Notes: a model not told the origin generated them from the sequence alone. DNA of 64,000 nt from Exiguobacterium artemiae 255-15 (GCF_000019905.1 NC_010556.1:2196001-2260000), one strand, 5' to 3'; numbered from the stretch's first letter, positions 41,950 to 52,157 are shown. Program-made: numbers and translations.

Positions 41950-43600
41950 TTCCTCGTCCTCGTTTCATTGAAAATTTTCGTCCAAGTACGGCTTCCGCAA
42001 GACCGCTCCAAATGGCAAGACCTGCAAAGACGACAATCCCGATTCCGGCTCCGACGATTAAGATGATGAGTGAACCGATCGTCGTAGCGGGAAGCAGAGC
42101 TGCTAATCCCCATTTGACGAGCGCGACGCTCGCACCCATGATGGCACTGATGATCATAATCAGTGACGTCCGGCGCAAGACTGTGCTGAACGGGAACTGA
42201 ACCGTTTGTGTAATTCGGAAGAACATCAATCCGGTTGCGACGACGTATCCAAGGATGGTTGCATATCCGGCCCCTGTTCCGTCTCCGGTCCAGTGAATCA
42301 ACGGTGCGTTCAACAGATACTTCGTCAGCAATCCTGCCAGTGTCGCAATAATCGTGAAATACTGCCGGTTGATTCCTTGCAGTACTGCCGCTGTCACGGA
42401 ATACAATGCGAGGAATAACGCACTTGGTGCATAACTTAATAAATAGACCCATGCCGCCTGATCTCTCGGGAATAAGACATGGAATGTCTCTTCACTCAGT
42501 AAAATCATACCGACGACCGCTGGGATCGTTACGAAAAAGGCCAGCTGGTAAATTTGCGAAATTTGTTTCCGGACTTTCCGCATATCCCCTTGTGTAAACG
42601 AGGCCGTCAAAAGTGGTGTCGCGGATAAGGATAATCCTGTCGCGACCGAAACCGGAATCAAGACAATTTTATGACTATCTGCAATCAGATAGGCTGTTGC
42701 GTTTCCGGCGGCTTCAAGCGTGTATCCGATGCTTTGTAAAGCCGCATTCATCGTGTTTTGATCAATGACCTGATAAAGCGGTGTCGACAGACCGACCATG
42801 ACGATCGGAATCGCATACGTCAACAGTTCTTTATACAACCCTGATAACGGGCGATCCGGCGATATCGTCGTCTGACCGTCGCGTAACGCTTTTAAGCCGG
42901 GAGCACGTTTCCGGAAATAATAAACGAGCACAGCGACACTGCCGATTGCCCCGATGAAGGCACTGAATGTCGCAATCGTTGCTGCCCAGGCTGCATCCGT
43001 ATCAAACAGATAAATCGCGATGCTGACGCCGGCCAGTAAAAAGATGATCCGGACAATCTGCTCCAAGATTTGTGAAATCGCAGTCGGCCCCATCGATTGA
43101 TACCCTTGGAAATACCCGCGCGTCATACTCATCGCCGGAATCAGAATCAAGGCGAAACTGACTCCGCGAATCGTCATCGTGACGGCATCAACGTAAGAAG
43201 CCGAGTCGACATCTCCTCCGGGAATTGCCCGGTGAGCCAGATACGGAGCCAGTAAGAATAAGGCCAGAAAGGAAACAATACCGGTGATGGACATGATTTT
43301 TAAGCCGGATCGGTATAAACGCTCGCTTGTATCATATTCCCCCATCGCATTGTACTTCGCGACAAACTTCGAAACGGCTACAGGGATACCGGCTGTTGCG
43401 AGACCAATCATGATGGCATAATAGTTATAGGCATACGTGTAAAACATGATTCCCGTCGCTCCGACCATGAACTGAAACGGAAACAGATAAATCAGACCAA
43501 GGGCACGGGAGATGAGTGATGCACCGGACAACAACATCGTTCCACGAACGAATCCGGTATTACTGGATGAAGTTTCTTGCTTTTTGCTCACAGTCGACAT
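41936..43600 (-). CDS. murJ: Lipid II flippase MurJ-like (YtgP)
   Basis: Polysaccharide/MOP-family exporter thought to flip lipid II across the membrane. 554 residues, about fourteen transmembrane helices, from the ATG at 43600 (GGAAGG upstream). The N-terminal TMLLSGASLISRALGLIYLFPF contains the arginine-bearing first helix found in this family. In Bacillus, YtgP (MurJ) provides this function together with Amj. Located between ytfP and the pseudouridine synthase, matching Bacillus. Perfect TATAAT lies at 43690-43685 on the reverse strand. Confidence 0.9.
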   Translation of the reverse strand: MSTVSKKQETSSSNTGFVRGTMLLSGASLISRALGLIYLFPFQFMVGATGIMFYTYAYNYYAIMIGLATAGIPVAVSKFVAKYNAMGEYDTSERLYRSGLKIMSITGIVSFLALFLLAPYLAHRAIPGGDVDSASYVDAVTMTIRGVSFALILIPAMSMTRGYFQGYQSMGPTAISQILEQIVRIIFLLAGVSIAIYLFDTDAAWAATIATFSAFIGAIGSVAVLVYYFRKRAPGLKALRDGQTTISPDRPLSGLYKELLTYAIPIVMVGLSTPLYQVIDQNTMNAALQSIGYTLEAAGNATAYLIADSHKIVLIPVSVATGLSLSATPLLTASFTQGDMRKVRKQISQIYQLAFFVTIPAVVGMILLSEETFHVLFPRDQAAWVYLLSYAPSALFLALYSVTAAVLQGINRQYFTIIATLAGLLTKYLLNAPLIHWTGDGTGAGYATILGYVVATGLMFFRITQTVQFPFSTVLRRTSLIMIISAIMGASVALVKWGLAALLPATTIGSLIILIVGAGIGIVVFAGLAIWSGLAEAVLGRKFSMKRGRGNASR

Positions 43601-43721
43601 GGATAACCTTCCTCGCACTTTCTATTTTTTCTTGACTCGATAAACGTCTCAATATACAAGTTCTCTCTTGCACAATTGCAAATCATTATACCGCTCAGCT
43701 TCCATAAAAGAAAGAGACGGT

Positions 43722-43750
43722 TTGTTTACAGTACAAACTTCTGCTAAAGT
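43722..43750 (+). promoter_or_regulatory. ytfP promoter
   Basis: TTGTTT at 43722-43727, 17-base spacer, TAAAGT at 43745-43750; start codon at 43785. Confidence 0.5.
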
Positions 43751-43784
43751 GAAACAAGCAGAATCCAACAAATGAGGTGACCAC

Positions 43785-45044
43785 ATGTATGATGTAATCG
43801 TAATCGGAGGCGGACCAAGCGGCTTAATGGCAGCGCTCGCCTCGTTACAAGCAGGCGCTAAGACGCTTTTGCTCGATAAAGGAAGTAAACTCGGACGAAA
43901 ATTGGCAATTTCAGGCGGCGGTCGATGCAACGTCACGAACCGCAAACCATTGGAAGAATTGGTTCAATCGATTCCCGGAAACGGCCGTTTTCTCTACAGT
44001 GCCTTTTCTCAGTTCAATAACGAATCCATCATTGAACTGTTCGAGGGCTTTGGTGTCGCTCTGAAGGAAGAGGATAATGGACGGATGTTCCCGGTTTCCG
44101 ATAAAGCAGCTGACGTCGTCCGGGTATTGATTGATCAAATCCGCCAGCACGGCGCTGAAATTCAAATCAATGCGGAAGTTGCAACACTTGACTTCCATCC
44201 GGACGGTTCGTTCGCAGCCGTCCTGCTTGCGGACGGATCCCGCCTCGAAGCGAAGAGTTGTGTCGTCGCTGTCGGTGGACAATCGGTTCCCCATACCGGT
44301 TCAACCGGCGACGGTTATCCTTGGGCACGTAAAGCCGGTCATACGATCACGGAACTTTTCCCGACCGAAGTGCCGATTTTACTGAACGATACGTTCATCC
44401 AAGAAAAGACACTTCAGGGTCTTTCGTTACGTGACGTCGCGCTGACGGTTCACGGTAAAAAAGATAAACCGATCAAGACGCACACCGGCGATCTGTTATT
44501 TACCCATTTCGGTCTGAGTGGTCCGATTGCTTTACGGTGCAGTCAGTACACGATCAAAGAAAGAAAACGGTCCGGTGAGCGTGTTGTCCATCTTTCGATC
44601 GACTTGTTCCCGGAAGAATCGATTGGTGCCCTGACGGAACGGTTCCAAGCTGCCCTTGCCGCTAACCCGAAAAAAACGGTCCGCAATGCGTTAAAAGGAT
44701 TTGTTCCGGAACGATTGCTCGATCTGTTATTTGCCCGGATCGGTTTTGGAGATGAAGTCTGTACGCAAATTAAAAAACAGGACTTCACTCAATTGCTGGC
44801 GACGCTCAAACGCTTCCCGCTTCAAGCAGTCGGAACACTCGACTTTGATAAAGCGTTCGTCACCGGCGGCGGTGTTTCGATCAAGGAAATCCAACCAAAA
44901 ACGATGATGTCGAAAAAAGCAGACGGTCTCTTTTTCGCCGGCGAAATCCTCGACATCCACGGCTATACAGGCGGTTATAATATCACAGCCGCTTTCGTGA
45001 CCGGACATTGCGCCGGCACGAATGCTGCACTGACCGCGTTATGA
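43785..45044 (+). CDS. ytfP: HI0933-family flavoprotein (YtfP / BaiN-like)
   Basis: 419 residues, two-dinucleotide-binding flavoprotein. FAD-binding GGGPSGLMAALASLQAGAKTLLLDKG (residues 8-33), then KLAISGGGRCNVTN typical of the HI0933/YhiN family, and a C-terminal FFAGEILDIHGYTGGYNITAAFVTGHCAG that completes the FAD site. Related BaiN proteins reduce bile-acid double bonds, but the physiological substrate in Bacillales is unknown. GAGGTGACC precedes the ATG. Divergent from murJ. Confidence 0.9.
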   Translation: MYDVIVIGGGPSGLMAALASLQAGAKTLLLDKGSKLGRKLAISGGGRCNVTNRKPLEELVQSIPGNGRFLYSAFSQFNNESIIELFEGFGVALKEEDNGRMFPVSDKAADVVRVLIDQIRQHGAEIQINAEVATLDFHPDGSFAAVLLADGSRLEAKSCVVAVGGQSVPHTGSTGDGYPWARKAGHTITELFPTEVPILLNDTFIQEKTLQGLSLRDVALTVHGKKDKPIKTHTGDLLFTHFGLSGPIALRCSQYTIKERKRSGERVVHLSIDLFPEESIGALTERFQAALAANPKKTVRNALKGFVPERLLDLLFARIGFGDEVCTQIKKQDFTQLLATLKRFPLQAVGTLDFDKAFVTGGGVSIKEIQPKTMMSKKADGLFFAGEILDIHGYTGGYNITAAFVTGHCAGTNAALTAL

Positions 45045-45045
45045 C

Positions 45046-45079
45046 AAAAAGGCTAGTTCCACACGGAGCTAGCCTTTTA
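45046..45079. terminator. Bidirectional terminator
   Basis: 10-bp stem AAAAGGCTAG / CTAGCCTTTT (45047-45056 / 45069-45078); it reaches the stop codon of the reverse-strand gene. Confidence 0.8.
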
Positions 45080-46057
45080 GTCGATTGGTGTAAACGAACG
45101 GCTCGAGAATTTATCTGTTTGGATCAAAGCAAACAACTCATTGTCCTGAACAAATATGCCTTCTGCCCCGTAGACTTTCGGGCTTGCCGACTCCCCTGTA
45201 ATCGTCACATCTTTCGTGTCAATCGAATACAGGAATAATGCTTCCGAATCCAACGTGTAAATCCGCCCTTGCCGTTCAGCAAGACCAATCGGACGGAAAT
45301 TTTCCGTGAAGGCTTTTTTCGCATCACTGCGCATGCCGCCGGCCGTGTCAATCCGCTTTCGCTCTACAATCGTCAAATACGGCGGTTTTCGTTTTTTCTT
45401 TAAAGCGCGTTTTTCCTTTGCGGTCGCATCTTTATCGATTTTTATTTCATCTTGTTTCGTCGTGAAATACGTCAGTTCACTTCGCGCTAACGAACGAATG
45501 TGATTGATCGTGTAGAATTGTTTTTTCTTGGCATCGTAACCGAGTCCGTGGAAACTGTCGCGGATCGTCGTACCTGCCACCCGTTCCCGTTTGTCTTCTT
45601 TCCAGACGCCTTCTTCCCGTTTAACGGTCACGAGAATTTGATTGGACGTCAATAAGGCGACGGTCTCGCCGTCAACGAGCGTCATACCGTCAAGTCCCGA
45701 TAACATCAATTTGCCTTCATCCTCGATTTGGAATGACGCATTGATTCGTTCGCCGGTCCCGCTGATTTCGAAAAAGTGATAATCTTCCGTTACGACAAGA
45801 TAGGAACCGATCGAATCATCGTACAACATCTGTTGGACGTTTTTGATCAATGGTTCTTCCGGATTCGGAATGGAAGACGGTGTTTTCGTCGGTACTTGTT
45901 TAACTGCTGCTTGGTGTTTCGATTGTGTCTCAATTTTGGCAAACGTCTCTTTGATTTGTGCGACGGTCTCAGGTCTCGAAAAGACGAGCGACACACAAAG
46001 GATCAGACCGGAGACGACGGCAAAAATCGTTGTATAGACTATATAAGTTCGTTTCAT
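45077..46057 (-). CDS. Membrane-anchored protein of unknown function, beta-propeller-like
   Basis: 326 residues. An N-terminal uncleaved anchor (residues 5-27, YIVYTTIFAVVSGLILCVSLVF) and a polar linker lead to a domain of repeated short strands: SYLVVTEDYHFFEIS, GMTLVDGETVALLTSNQILVTVKR, FHGLGYDAKKKQFYTINHIR, PIGLAERQGRIYTLDSEALFLYSID, AEGIFVQDNELFALIQTD. Such repeats suggest a beta-propeller facing outward, similar in style to SdiA-regulated or YncE-like proteins, but I cannot assign a family. A very basic insert (KEKRALKKKRKPP) interrupts one blade. Single-gene unit. Confidence 0.7.
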   Translation of the reverse strand: MKRTYIVYTTIFAVVSGLILCVSLVFSRPETVAQIKETFAKIETQSKHQAAVKQVPTKTPSSIPNPEEPLIKNVQQMLYDDSIGSYLVVTEDYHFFEISGTGERINASFQIEDEGKLMLSGLDGMTLVDGETVALLTSNQILVTVKREEGVWKEDKRERVAGTTIRDSFHGLGYDAKKKQFYTINHIRSLARSELTYFTTKQDEIKIDKDATAKEKRALKKKRKPPYLTIVERKRIDTAGGMRSDAKKAFTENFRPIGLAERQGRIYTLDSEALFLYSIDTKDVTITGESASPKVYGAEGIFVQDNELFALIQTDKFSSRSFTPID

Positions 46058-46144
46058 TTACACAAATCGCCTTTCTGTCTCGGTTTCTGATTCAGTTTAG
46101 CAGAAGGCGCCCTAAAAAAAAAGCGGACTTGCGACGGAGGTAAA

Positions 46145-46184
46145 CGAAAACCCCTCAATCTGACGAATCAGATGAGGGGTTTTA
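46145..46184 (-). terminator. leuS terminator
   Basis: Stem AAAACCCCTCA / TGAGGGGTTTT (46147-46157 / 46173-46183) with further inner pairing and T-run on the reverse strand. Confidence 0.88.
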
Positions 46185-46186
46185 CC

Positions 46187-48592
46187 TTAGTTCGCTACGA
46201 TATTGATCAGTTTTTTCGGAACGACGATGACTTTCCGAACCGTTTTATCGCCAATCCACTCTTGTGTTTTTTCATCGGCAAACGCAAGGGCTTCAATTTC
46301 TTCTTTTGTTGCCTCCATGCTGATGACGAGCTTCGAACGGACTTTACCGTTGACTTGAATGACGAATTCCATTGTATCGCTGACGAGTTTCGTTTCGTCA
46401 AATGTCGGCCATGCCGCATATGTCAATGTATCCTCAAAACCAAGCTGTTCCCATAACTCTTCCCCAAGGTGCGGTGCGACCGGGGTCAGCAATTGAATGA
46501 ATCCTCGAAGGAAGTGACGCGGTAAGACCGGTTGTTTATTGGCCTCGTTGACGAAGACCATCAACTGCGAAATCCCGGTGTTGAACTGAATGTTCGTGAA
46601 GTCTTCCGTTACCTTTTTAACCGTCTGATGGTAGACACGTTCAAAGTCTGCATCGACTGTCGTCACGTCCTGAATGTCCGCTGTCCGTTCGAACAGACGC
46701 CAGACGCGGTCAAGGAAACGACGTGCCCCGTCAAGACCGTTCTCCGACCACGACACCGAAGCATCAAGCGGTCCCATGAACATTTCGTACAAGCGGAGTG
46801 TATCTGCACCGTGCGATTTGACGATTTCATCCGGATTGATGACGTTTCCGCGTGATTTCGACATTTTTTCATTGTTTTCTCCAAGAATCATCCCTTGGTT
46901 ATACAACTTTTGGAATGGTTCTTTCGTCGGTACGACACCGATATCATACAAGACTTTATGCCAGAAGCGGGCATACAGTAAATGAAGCACGGCATGCTCG
47001 GCTCCTCCGATATAAATATCGACCGGAAGCCAGTATTTTAGTTTTTCCGGATCGGCAATCGCCTCTTCATTATGCGGATCAATGAAGCGGAGGTAGTACC
47101 AGCAGCTGCCGCCCCATTGTGGCATCGTATTCGTCTCGCGGCGTCCTTTAAGTCCCGTGACCGGATCCGTGTAATCGAGCCAGTCTTCTGCAAGGGCGAG
47201 TGGTGATTCACCTGTGCCGGACGGCTTGATTTCCGGAATCATCGGCAATTCAAGCGGAAGTTCCGATTTATCGAGTGTCTTCATCGTTCCGTCTTCCATG
47301 TGGACGACCGGAATCGGTTCACCCCAGTAGCGCTGACGGCTGAATAACCAGTCACGCAATCGGAACGTGATTTTTTTGCGTCCGACTTGATTCGTCTCCA
47401 GTTCAGCGATGATCGTTTCAATCGCCTCCTGTTTTGACAATCCGTCGAGCATTTGTGAATTGACGTGTTCGCCTTCACCCGTATACGCTACTTCGTCAAC
47501 GTTACCGCCTTTGACGACTTCGATGATCGGAAGGTCAAACTGTTTCGCAAATTCATGATCACGCTCATCGTGTGCCGGAACGGCCATGATCGCGCCTGTT
47601 CCGTATGTCGCGAGGACATAATCGGCGATCCAGATTGGCAGACGTTCGCCTGAAATCGGGTTGACGGCAAAAGCTCCCGTGAAGACGCCTGTTTTTTCTT
47701 TCGCAAGATCCGTCCGTTCCAAATCTGACTTCGTCTGGACAGACGCGATGTATGCTTTAACCGCTTCTTCGTGATCCTCTGTTGTGATATCCGTGACAAA
47801 TGGATGCTCCGGTGCCAGAACGAGATACGTTGCGCCGAAGACGGTATCCGGACGTGTCGTGAAGACCGTTACTTGTTTTTTATGACCGTCGATCGTAAAG
47901 TCGATTTCCGCACCTTCCGATTTTCCGATCCAGTTCCGTTGCATTTCCTTGACGGATTCCGGCCAGTCGAGTTCATCCAAATCTTCGAGCAAACGGTCCG
48001 CGTACTCGGTAATTTTTAAAACCCACTGCCGCATCGGGACGCGGACAACCGGATGATTACCACGCTCGGACAGCCCGTCGATGACTTCCTCGTTCGCAAG
48101 CACCGTTCCAAGAGCCGGGCACCAGTTAACGGCGACTTCGTCAACGAAAGCGAGTCCCTGTTCATACAATTTCGTAAAAATCCACTGTGTCCATTTGTAA
48201 TATTTCGGATCCGTCGTATTGATTTCACGATCCCAGTCGTACGAGAATCCCAAGTCTTTTAACTGACGTTTAAAGGTTTCGATGTTTTGGGCAGTGAACT
48301 CCCGCGGGTCATTTCCTGTATCAAGCGCATACTGCTCCGCCGGAAGTCCAAACGCATCCCATCCCATCGGGTGAAGGACGTTGTATCCTTGCATCCGTTT
48401 CATCCGGGCCAGGATATCGGTTGCCGTGTATCCTTCCGGGTGACCGACATGAAGTCCTGCTCCCGATGGATAAGGAAACATGTCTAACGCATAAAAGCCT
48501 TCTTTTTCCGGATCTTCTGTTGTGACGAACGCATTGTCCTGTTCCCAACGCGCTTGCCATTTCGGTTCGATTTCACGATGATTGTACGGCAT
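46187..48592 (-). CDS. leuS: Leucyl-tRNA synthetase
   Basis: Class I synthetase with a CP1 editing domain that removes mischarged norvaline or isoleucine. 801 residues, the usual bacterial length. The HIGH motif reads [12 protein letters not shown] (about 47-58), the editing domain contains [19 protein letters not shown] (about 250-268), and KMSKS lies in [15 protein letters not shown]. Start at 48592 with GAGGAG upstream. It is controlled by the T-box leader in front of it. Confidence 0.98.
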   Translation of the reverse strand: MPYNHREIEPKWQARWEQDNAFVTTEDPEKEGFYALDMFPYPSGAGLHVGHPEGYTATDILARMKRMQGYNVLHPMGWDAFGLPAEQYALDTGNDPREFTAQNIETFKRQLKDLGFSYDWDREINTTDPKYYKWTQWIFTKLYEQGLAFVDEVAVNWCPALGTVLANEEVIDGLSERGNHPVVRVPMRQWVLKITEYADRLLEDLDELDWPESVKEMQRNWIGKSEGAEIDFTIDGHKKQVTVFTTRPDTVFGATYLVLAPEHPFVTDITTEDHEEAVKAYIASVQTKSDLERTDLAKEKTGVFTGAFAVNPISGERLPIWIADYVLATYGTGAIMAVPAHDERDHEFAKQFDLPIIEVVKGGNVDEVAYTGEGEHVNSQMLDGLSKQEAIETIIAELETNQVGRKKITFRLRDWLFSRQRYWGEPIPVVHMEDGTMKTLDKSELPLELPMIPEIKPSGTGESPLALAEDWLDYTDPVTGLKGRRETNTMPQWGGSCWYYLRFIDPHNEEAIADPEKLKYWLPVDIYIGGAEHAVLHLLYARFWHKVLYDIGVVPTKEPFQKLYNQGMILGENNEKMSKSRGNVINPDEIVKSHGADTLRLYEMFMGPLDASVSWSENGLDGARRFLDRVWRLFERTADIQDVTTVDADFERVYHQTVKKVTEDFTNIQFNTGISQLMVFVNEANKQPVLPRHFLRGFIQLLTPVAPHLGEELWEQLGFEDTLTYAAWPTFDETKLVSDTMEFVIQVNGKVRSKLVISMEATKEEIEALAFADEKTQEWIGDKTVRKVIVVPKKLINIVAN

Positions 48593-48602
48593 CTTTATTC
48601 CT

Positions 48603-48875
48603 CCTCTGAATATACAAAAAACCGGTCTCCGCCCCTAGGAATAGGGACGAAAGACCGGTTTGTCTCCCGCGGTACCACCCACGTTGTCTGCTGAAGCAGA
48701 CCACTTGATTCACAGATAACGGTGTGAAGGACCGGAGTTCGCTACTTGGTTTCACGAATCATGCTCCCTGACGAGTTCACGGACGATTCCGACTGGTTTG
48801 CACCGACCACCAGCTCTCTAAAACGGAATGACTCCCTTACTACTTCAGTTCGTCGCAATGGACTATCTATGTGTA
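48603..48875 (-). promoter_or_regulatory. T-box leader of leuS
   Basis: On the reverse strand: Stem I with GGTCGGTGCAAACC apical elements, a leucine codon CTC in GTGAACTC at 48775-48773 at the specifier position, the T-box core GTGGGTGGTACCGCGG (about 48682-48667), and a terminator AACCGGTCTC / GACCGGTT with T-run (48615-48662). The specifier agrees with the gene. Confidence 0.95.
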
Positions 48876-48905
48876 AGTGTAAGCCGAACCTTCCCTTACC
48901 GTCAA
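48876..48905 (-). promoter_or_regulatory. leuS promoter overlapping the end of the upstream gene
   Basis: On the reverse strand TTGACG (48905-48900), 18-base spacer, TACACT (48881-48876). The -35 hexamer contains the stop codon (TGA, 48904-48902) of the HAD phosphatase gene. Confidence 0.65.
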
Positions 48906-49546
48906 CGGTTGCGTAAAATTTCTCCAATCGCGGCGTGCGATGATACGGCATGATCCGCATGATGCAAGACTTGTGCCGGCATCCGATCGTCGAGCAGGGC
49001 AATGACTTCCATGCCCGCTTTTTTGGCACCAATCATCCCGTTTGCGGCGTCTTCAATGACGATACAGGCCTCGGGTGACTGATTGATCCGCTCTGCCGCC
49101 AGACGAAAAATCGCCGGATCCGGTTTGGAACGCGGGACTTCAAATCCGCTCGTATAAGCATCGACCGTCAATTCATAATGCGTAATGACACGTTTAATTT
49201 TTTCAAGTGAACTCGAGGACGCAATCGCAATCCGGTATCCTTCCGTCCGGGCCAGTTCCATCAGTTCTTTTACGCCGTCCTTCAAACCGCAGGTCTCCGG
49301 CTTCGCATGCTGTTGGAATAATTCGTGTTCGAGTGCCAGCAATGCTTCCGTCGAGTGCGGTAACGCGTGTTGTGTGATCAGTTCCTCCCACATCTCATCC
49401 CCGGTTTTCCCCATGAATGTCGCATACTGCGTCAAATCCAGCGGAATCGATAACGTGTTGAACATCTGTTGATGGACTTTAAAATATTGAATTTCACTAT
49501 CGAGGATGACCCCATCCATATCAAAAATCAAACCTGTTTTTTTCAT
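48902..49546 (-). CDS. HAD-superfamily phosphatase (beta-phosphoglucomutase-like)
   Basis: 214 residues from the ATG at 49546 (GGAGGGG upstream). Subfamily IA HAD fold: nucleophile motif FDMDGVILDSE (residues 7-17), helical cap, IAIASSSS (motif II), a lysine in SKPDPAIF (motif III) and VIEDAANGMIGAKKAGM (motif IV). The cap-1 type and DSE resemble beta-phosphoglucomutase and sugar-phosphate phosphatases; substrate unknown. It lies alone before the leuS leader. Confidence 0.9.
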   Translation of the reverse strand: MKKTGLIFDMDGVILDSEIQYFKVHQQMFNTLSIPLDLTQYATFMGKTGDEMWEELITQHALPHSTEALLALEHELFQQHAKPETCGLKDGVKELMELARTEGYRIAIASSSSLEKIKRVITHYELTVDAYTSGFEVPRSKPDPAIFRLAAERINQSPEACIVIEDAANGMIGAKKAGMEVIALLDDRMPAQVLHHADHAVSSHAAIGEILRNR

Positions 49547-49572
49547 GATTTCCCCTCCTGTTATCAGCCTAC

Positions 49573-49603
49573 CAAAAAACCTGATCATCTGCCGATGATC
49601 AGG
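49573..49603 (-). terminator. Terminator of the BioF2-type acetyltransferase gene
   Basis: 9-bp stem CCTGATCAT / ATGATCAGG (49580-49588 / 49595-49603) with T-run; its outer arm contains the stop codon of the gene. Confidence 0.85.
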
Positions 49604-50630
49604 TGGCTAAAACCGTCTCTTGATAACGGTATTCCGGGAAATAGTTGGTTGCTTCGTCGCTTCCGTACCGTTGACACAATTGTTCATAGACATGGGGAAG
49701 AAGAATCGTCTTTCCTTGGTGGTATTCAAACATACGGTAACCTGTATAACGACATTTGCTTTCGAACAGACTGTCCCGTTCCTTATAGCCGCCACCGAGG
49801 TGCTGCTCGACCATGCCGGCTGACTTGGAATGTAAAATCGCCTCATACTCCAGGCGCTGATTCGGAAAAAGTTTATGTTCATCACGTTGACAGCCGATCA
49901 GATGTCCGTGTGCATACTCGTTCCCGAGCAGGACGAAATATCCACCGACCGCTTCTCCCTGCCACTCCGCAATCAGCAATAACGGTTCACACAGTTCTGT
50001 CGGTTGAAACAACTGTTCAAAATATTCGGTCGTGAAATAGTAATGGGACGAAGCATCCTTCCGGTCCATCGTTTGATAGTAAAGACGGATGAAGGTTGGC
50101 AGATCTTCTTTCGATCCTCTTCGGACCGTCAGCTCTGACGCCAAGGATTTCCGGATCATACTCCGGTTTTTTTTATGAAAGGTCTGCATGATTTCTTCTA
50201 CAGAAGGCCGAAGATCGATGCTTGTCGTGTGGCGGATGAATTCCGTTTTCGTCCAATCCGCTACACGTTTATGGTTTTCCGTCAGCGGATTAAAACGAAT
50301 CAATTCGGAAACAATTTTTTGACGCATCGCCCATTGTCGAAACGAACGTTTGGCATCGGTCAGCTCTTCTGAAGTCAACTCACCAATGATTTCCGGACCT
50401 CCGTATCCGTAAGGCGTAATCAAATCAAAGTATTCGGTGTCAAAAATCCGCCGCTTCAAGAAGGGATAAAATAATTCACCTGATGCTCCTTGAAAATAAA
50501 TCAGTCCGGCCGCTTCATCGGTCCGGGCATTCAAATGAACATATTCATAGCTATAAAAAATATCAAGTGATTTATTTTCCACAAGTGATGCCCACGTCAA
50601 CTGATCTTCCACAAAAATACATCGCCTCAT
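49599..50630 (-). CDS. GNAT/FemAB-fold acyltransferase (BioF2-like, Acetyltransf_6)
   Basis: 343 residues with two GNAT-like halves. Segments FHKKNRSMIRKSLASELTVRRGSKEDLPTFIRLYYQTMDRKDASSHYYF and GEAVGGYFVLLGNEYAHGHLIGCQRDEHKLFPNQRLEYEAILHSK follow the pattern of BioF2/FemAB-like acyltransferases, which use aminoacyl-tRNA or acyl-CoA donors, often in cell-wall or capsule work. Donor and acceptor are unknown. GGAGGTGG stands before the ATG. No wall-polymer genes flank it. Confidence 0.8.
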   Translation of the reverse strand: MRRCIFVEDQLTWASLVENKSLDIFYSYEYVHLNARTDEAAGLIYFQGASGELFYPFLKRRIFDTEYFDLITPYGYGGPEIIGELTSEELTDAKRSFRQWAMRQKIVSELIRFNPLTENHKRVADWTKTEFIRHTTSIDLRPSVEEIMQTFHKKNRSMIRKSLASELTVRRGSKEDLPTFIRLYYQTMDRKDASSHYYFTTEYFEQLFQPTELCEPLLLIAEWQGEAVGGYFVLLGNEYAHGHLIGCQRDEHKLFPNQRLEYEAILHSKSAGMVEQHLGGGYKERDSLFESKCRYTGYRMFEYHQGKTILLPHVYEQLCQRYGSDEATNYFPEYRYQETVLAT

Positions 50631-50751
50631 CTTTTTCCACCTCCGGCATATGACACGTCGAACATAACTATTTTTCCTTTAATTTGGTTAATCAATTAAT
50701 TTTTACCTTTTAATTCAATACCCATTTTACATGTTTAATATGCTTCTTCAA

Positions 50752-50792
50752 CAAAAAAGACAGACAGCGGAATCAAGCGACCGCTTCTGTCC
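50752..50792 (-). terminator. Terminator of the MFS gene
   Basis: Stem GACAGCGG / CCGCTTCTGTC with a bulge (50763-50770 / 50781-50791) and T-run on the reverse strand. Confidence 0.7.
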
Positions 50793-50797
50793 TTTTC

Positions 50798-51979
50798 TCA
50801 TTTTACGGCCTTGTTTGGTATAGCCCGAACGAATGTGAATCCTGCCAGCAGGATCAATCCAATCAATGTCATGAACACGGCATTCATACCGGATAAATCA
50901 TAAATCAACCCTCCGACAGTCGGACTGATCATCCGCCCTGCCGAAGCGGCGATATTGACATACCCCTGAAACTCGCCTTCTTTCCCGATCGGAGCCAAGC
51001 GGGCTGCCATTGCCGGAACCGCCGGCCAAATGAACATCTCACCGATCGTCAAAATGACCATCGCTACTAAGAACATCTTGAATCCGCCGGCAAAAGGCAC
51101 GATCGCGTATGACAAAAGAAAAATGCCGGTTCCCGTCAGCAACTGACGTTTCAAGTCGTCACCAAACCAGCGCAGGACAGGTGTCAATAACGGTTGCGCA
51201 AATACGATCAGTGCACCGTTGATCGTCCATAAAATCGAGTATTCGGAAATTGTCACACCGAGGGATTTTGTATGCACGGCAAATGTTCCCTGCCATTGAA
51301 CATACACAAACCACAAGAGCGCATAGCCGACCGAAACGTACAACATCGTCCGGACTGAACTCTTCGAGAGCGGCTCCCGCACTTCTTCCCCTGCCGATAC
51401 CGATTGACGTTTGACCGGATGCACTTGAATCCAGTTCAGCCCCACAAAAAGGACGACGGCAAACAATAAGTAAAGTATGAGATTGGCGATGAAAATGAAC
51501 TGGATGTCGATTGCTGCAATTTGTCCGCTGATTGCGGTCCCCAGTGCCACACCGACATTTTGGGCAACATAGATTGCATTAAATGCCCGTCTTCCACCTT
51601 CCGGCCAAATGACACCGGTCAAAGCATAGATGGTCGGAAACACCATTCCTCCGACGAATCCGATCAATCCTAACATCAGCACATACCCGGTGAAGGTCTG
51701 ATGGAACAGCCAAAGACCAATCGAGGCAAGGACCAGTCCAATGACACTGATGACAAGCGTCCGTTTCCCGCCTAACCGGTCAAATGCTTTTCCGCCGATA
51801 TAGTTTCCGACAATGGCGAGAGCCGAGTTGACGAATAAAGCCATTCCGGCTTTTGTCATCGACTCTCCTAAATAATCATGAATGTATAATGTATTAAACG
51901 GCCATAAAAAAGAGGATCCTGTTGTATTGATCGCCATCGCCAATACCAGAATCCAGACCGCGCGAGGTAATTTCGGCAT
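50798..51979 (-). CDS. MFS multidrug-type transporter (YttB-like)
   Basis: 393 residues, twelve helices. The start is the ATG at 51979 (GGAGG nine bases upstream); a longer in-frame extension to 52159 contains the promoter region and would be unnatural. FLWPFNTLYIHDYLG, GGKAFDRLGGKRTLVIS (loop 2-3 signature) and GYLAFMGL-type later helices fit drug:proton antiporters such as YttB, which neighbours leuS and ytqAB in Bacillus. Substrate unknown. Confidence 0.87.
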   Translation of the reverse strand: MPKLPRAVWILVLAMAINTTGSSFLWPFNTLYIHDYLGESMTKAGMALFVNSALAIVGNYIGGKAFDRLGGKRTLVISVIGLVLASIGLWLFHQTFTGYVLMLGLIGFVGGMVFPTIYALTGVIWPEGGRRAFNAIYVAQNVGVALGTAISGQIAAIDIQFIFIANLILYLLFAVVLFVGLNWIQVHPVKRQSVSAGEEVREPLSKSSVRTMLYVSVGYALLWFVYVQWQGTFAVHTKSLGVTISEYSILWTINGALIVFAQPLLTPVLRWFGDDLKRQLLTGTGIFLLSYAIVPFAGGFKMFLVAMVILTIGEMFIWPAVPAMAARLAPIGKEGEFQGYVNIAASAGRMISPTVGGLIYDLSGMNAVFMTLIGLILLAGFTFVRAIPNKAVK

Positions 51980-52014
51980 GGTAAGCATCCTCCAATGTAG
52001 TTTCCAACCTTGCC

Positions 52015-52044
52015 ACTTTACGAAATTATTCTCCTCTCTGTCAA
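52015..52044 (-). promoter_or_regulatory. MFS (yttB-like) promoter
   Basis: On the reverse strand perfect TTGACA (52044-52039), 18-base spacer, TAAAGT (52020-52015). Confidence 0.65.
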
Positions 52045-52157
52045 GGAACTTCGTTATTAAACGAAAAATCGGAAAAATGATACACTTGACTAAAGGGTCA
52101 ATTTTCCGGGTACTTAGAAAAAAATAGAGCATATTATCAGAAAGAGGAGTTTTTGCC

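Noticed and set aside
52100-52157. TTGACT..GTCAA inverted repeat as an operator for mnmM
   Set aside because: Only five base pairs per arm; no -10 at proper spacing could be fixed.
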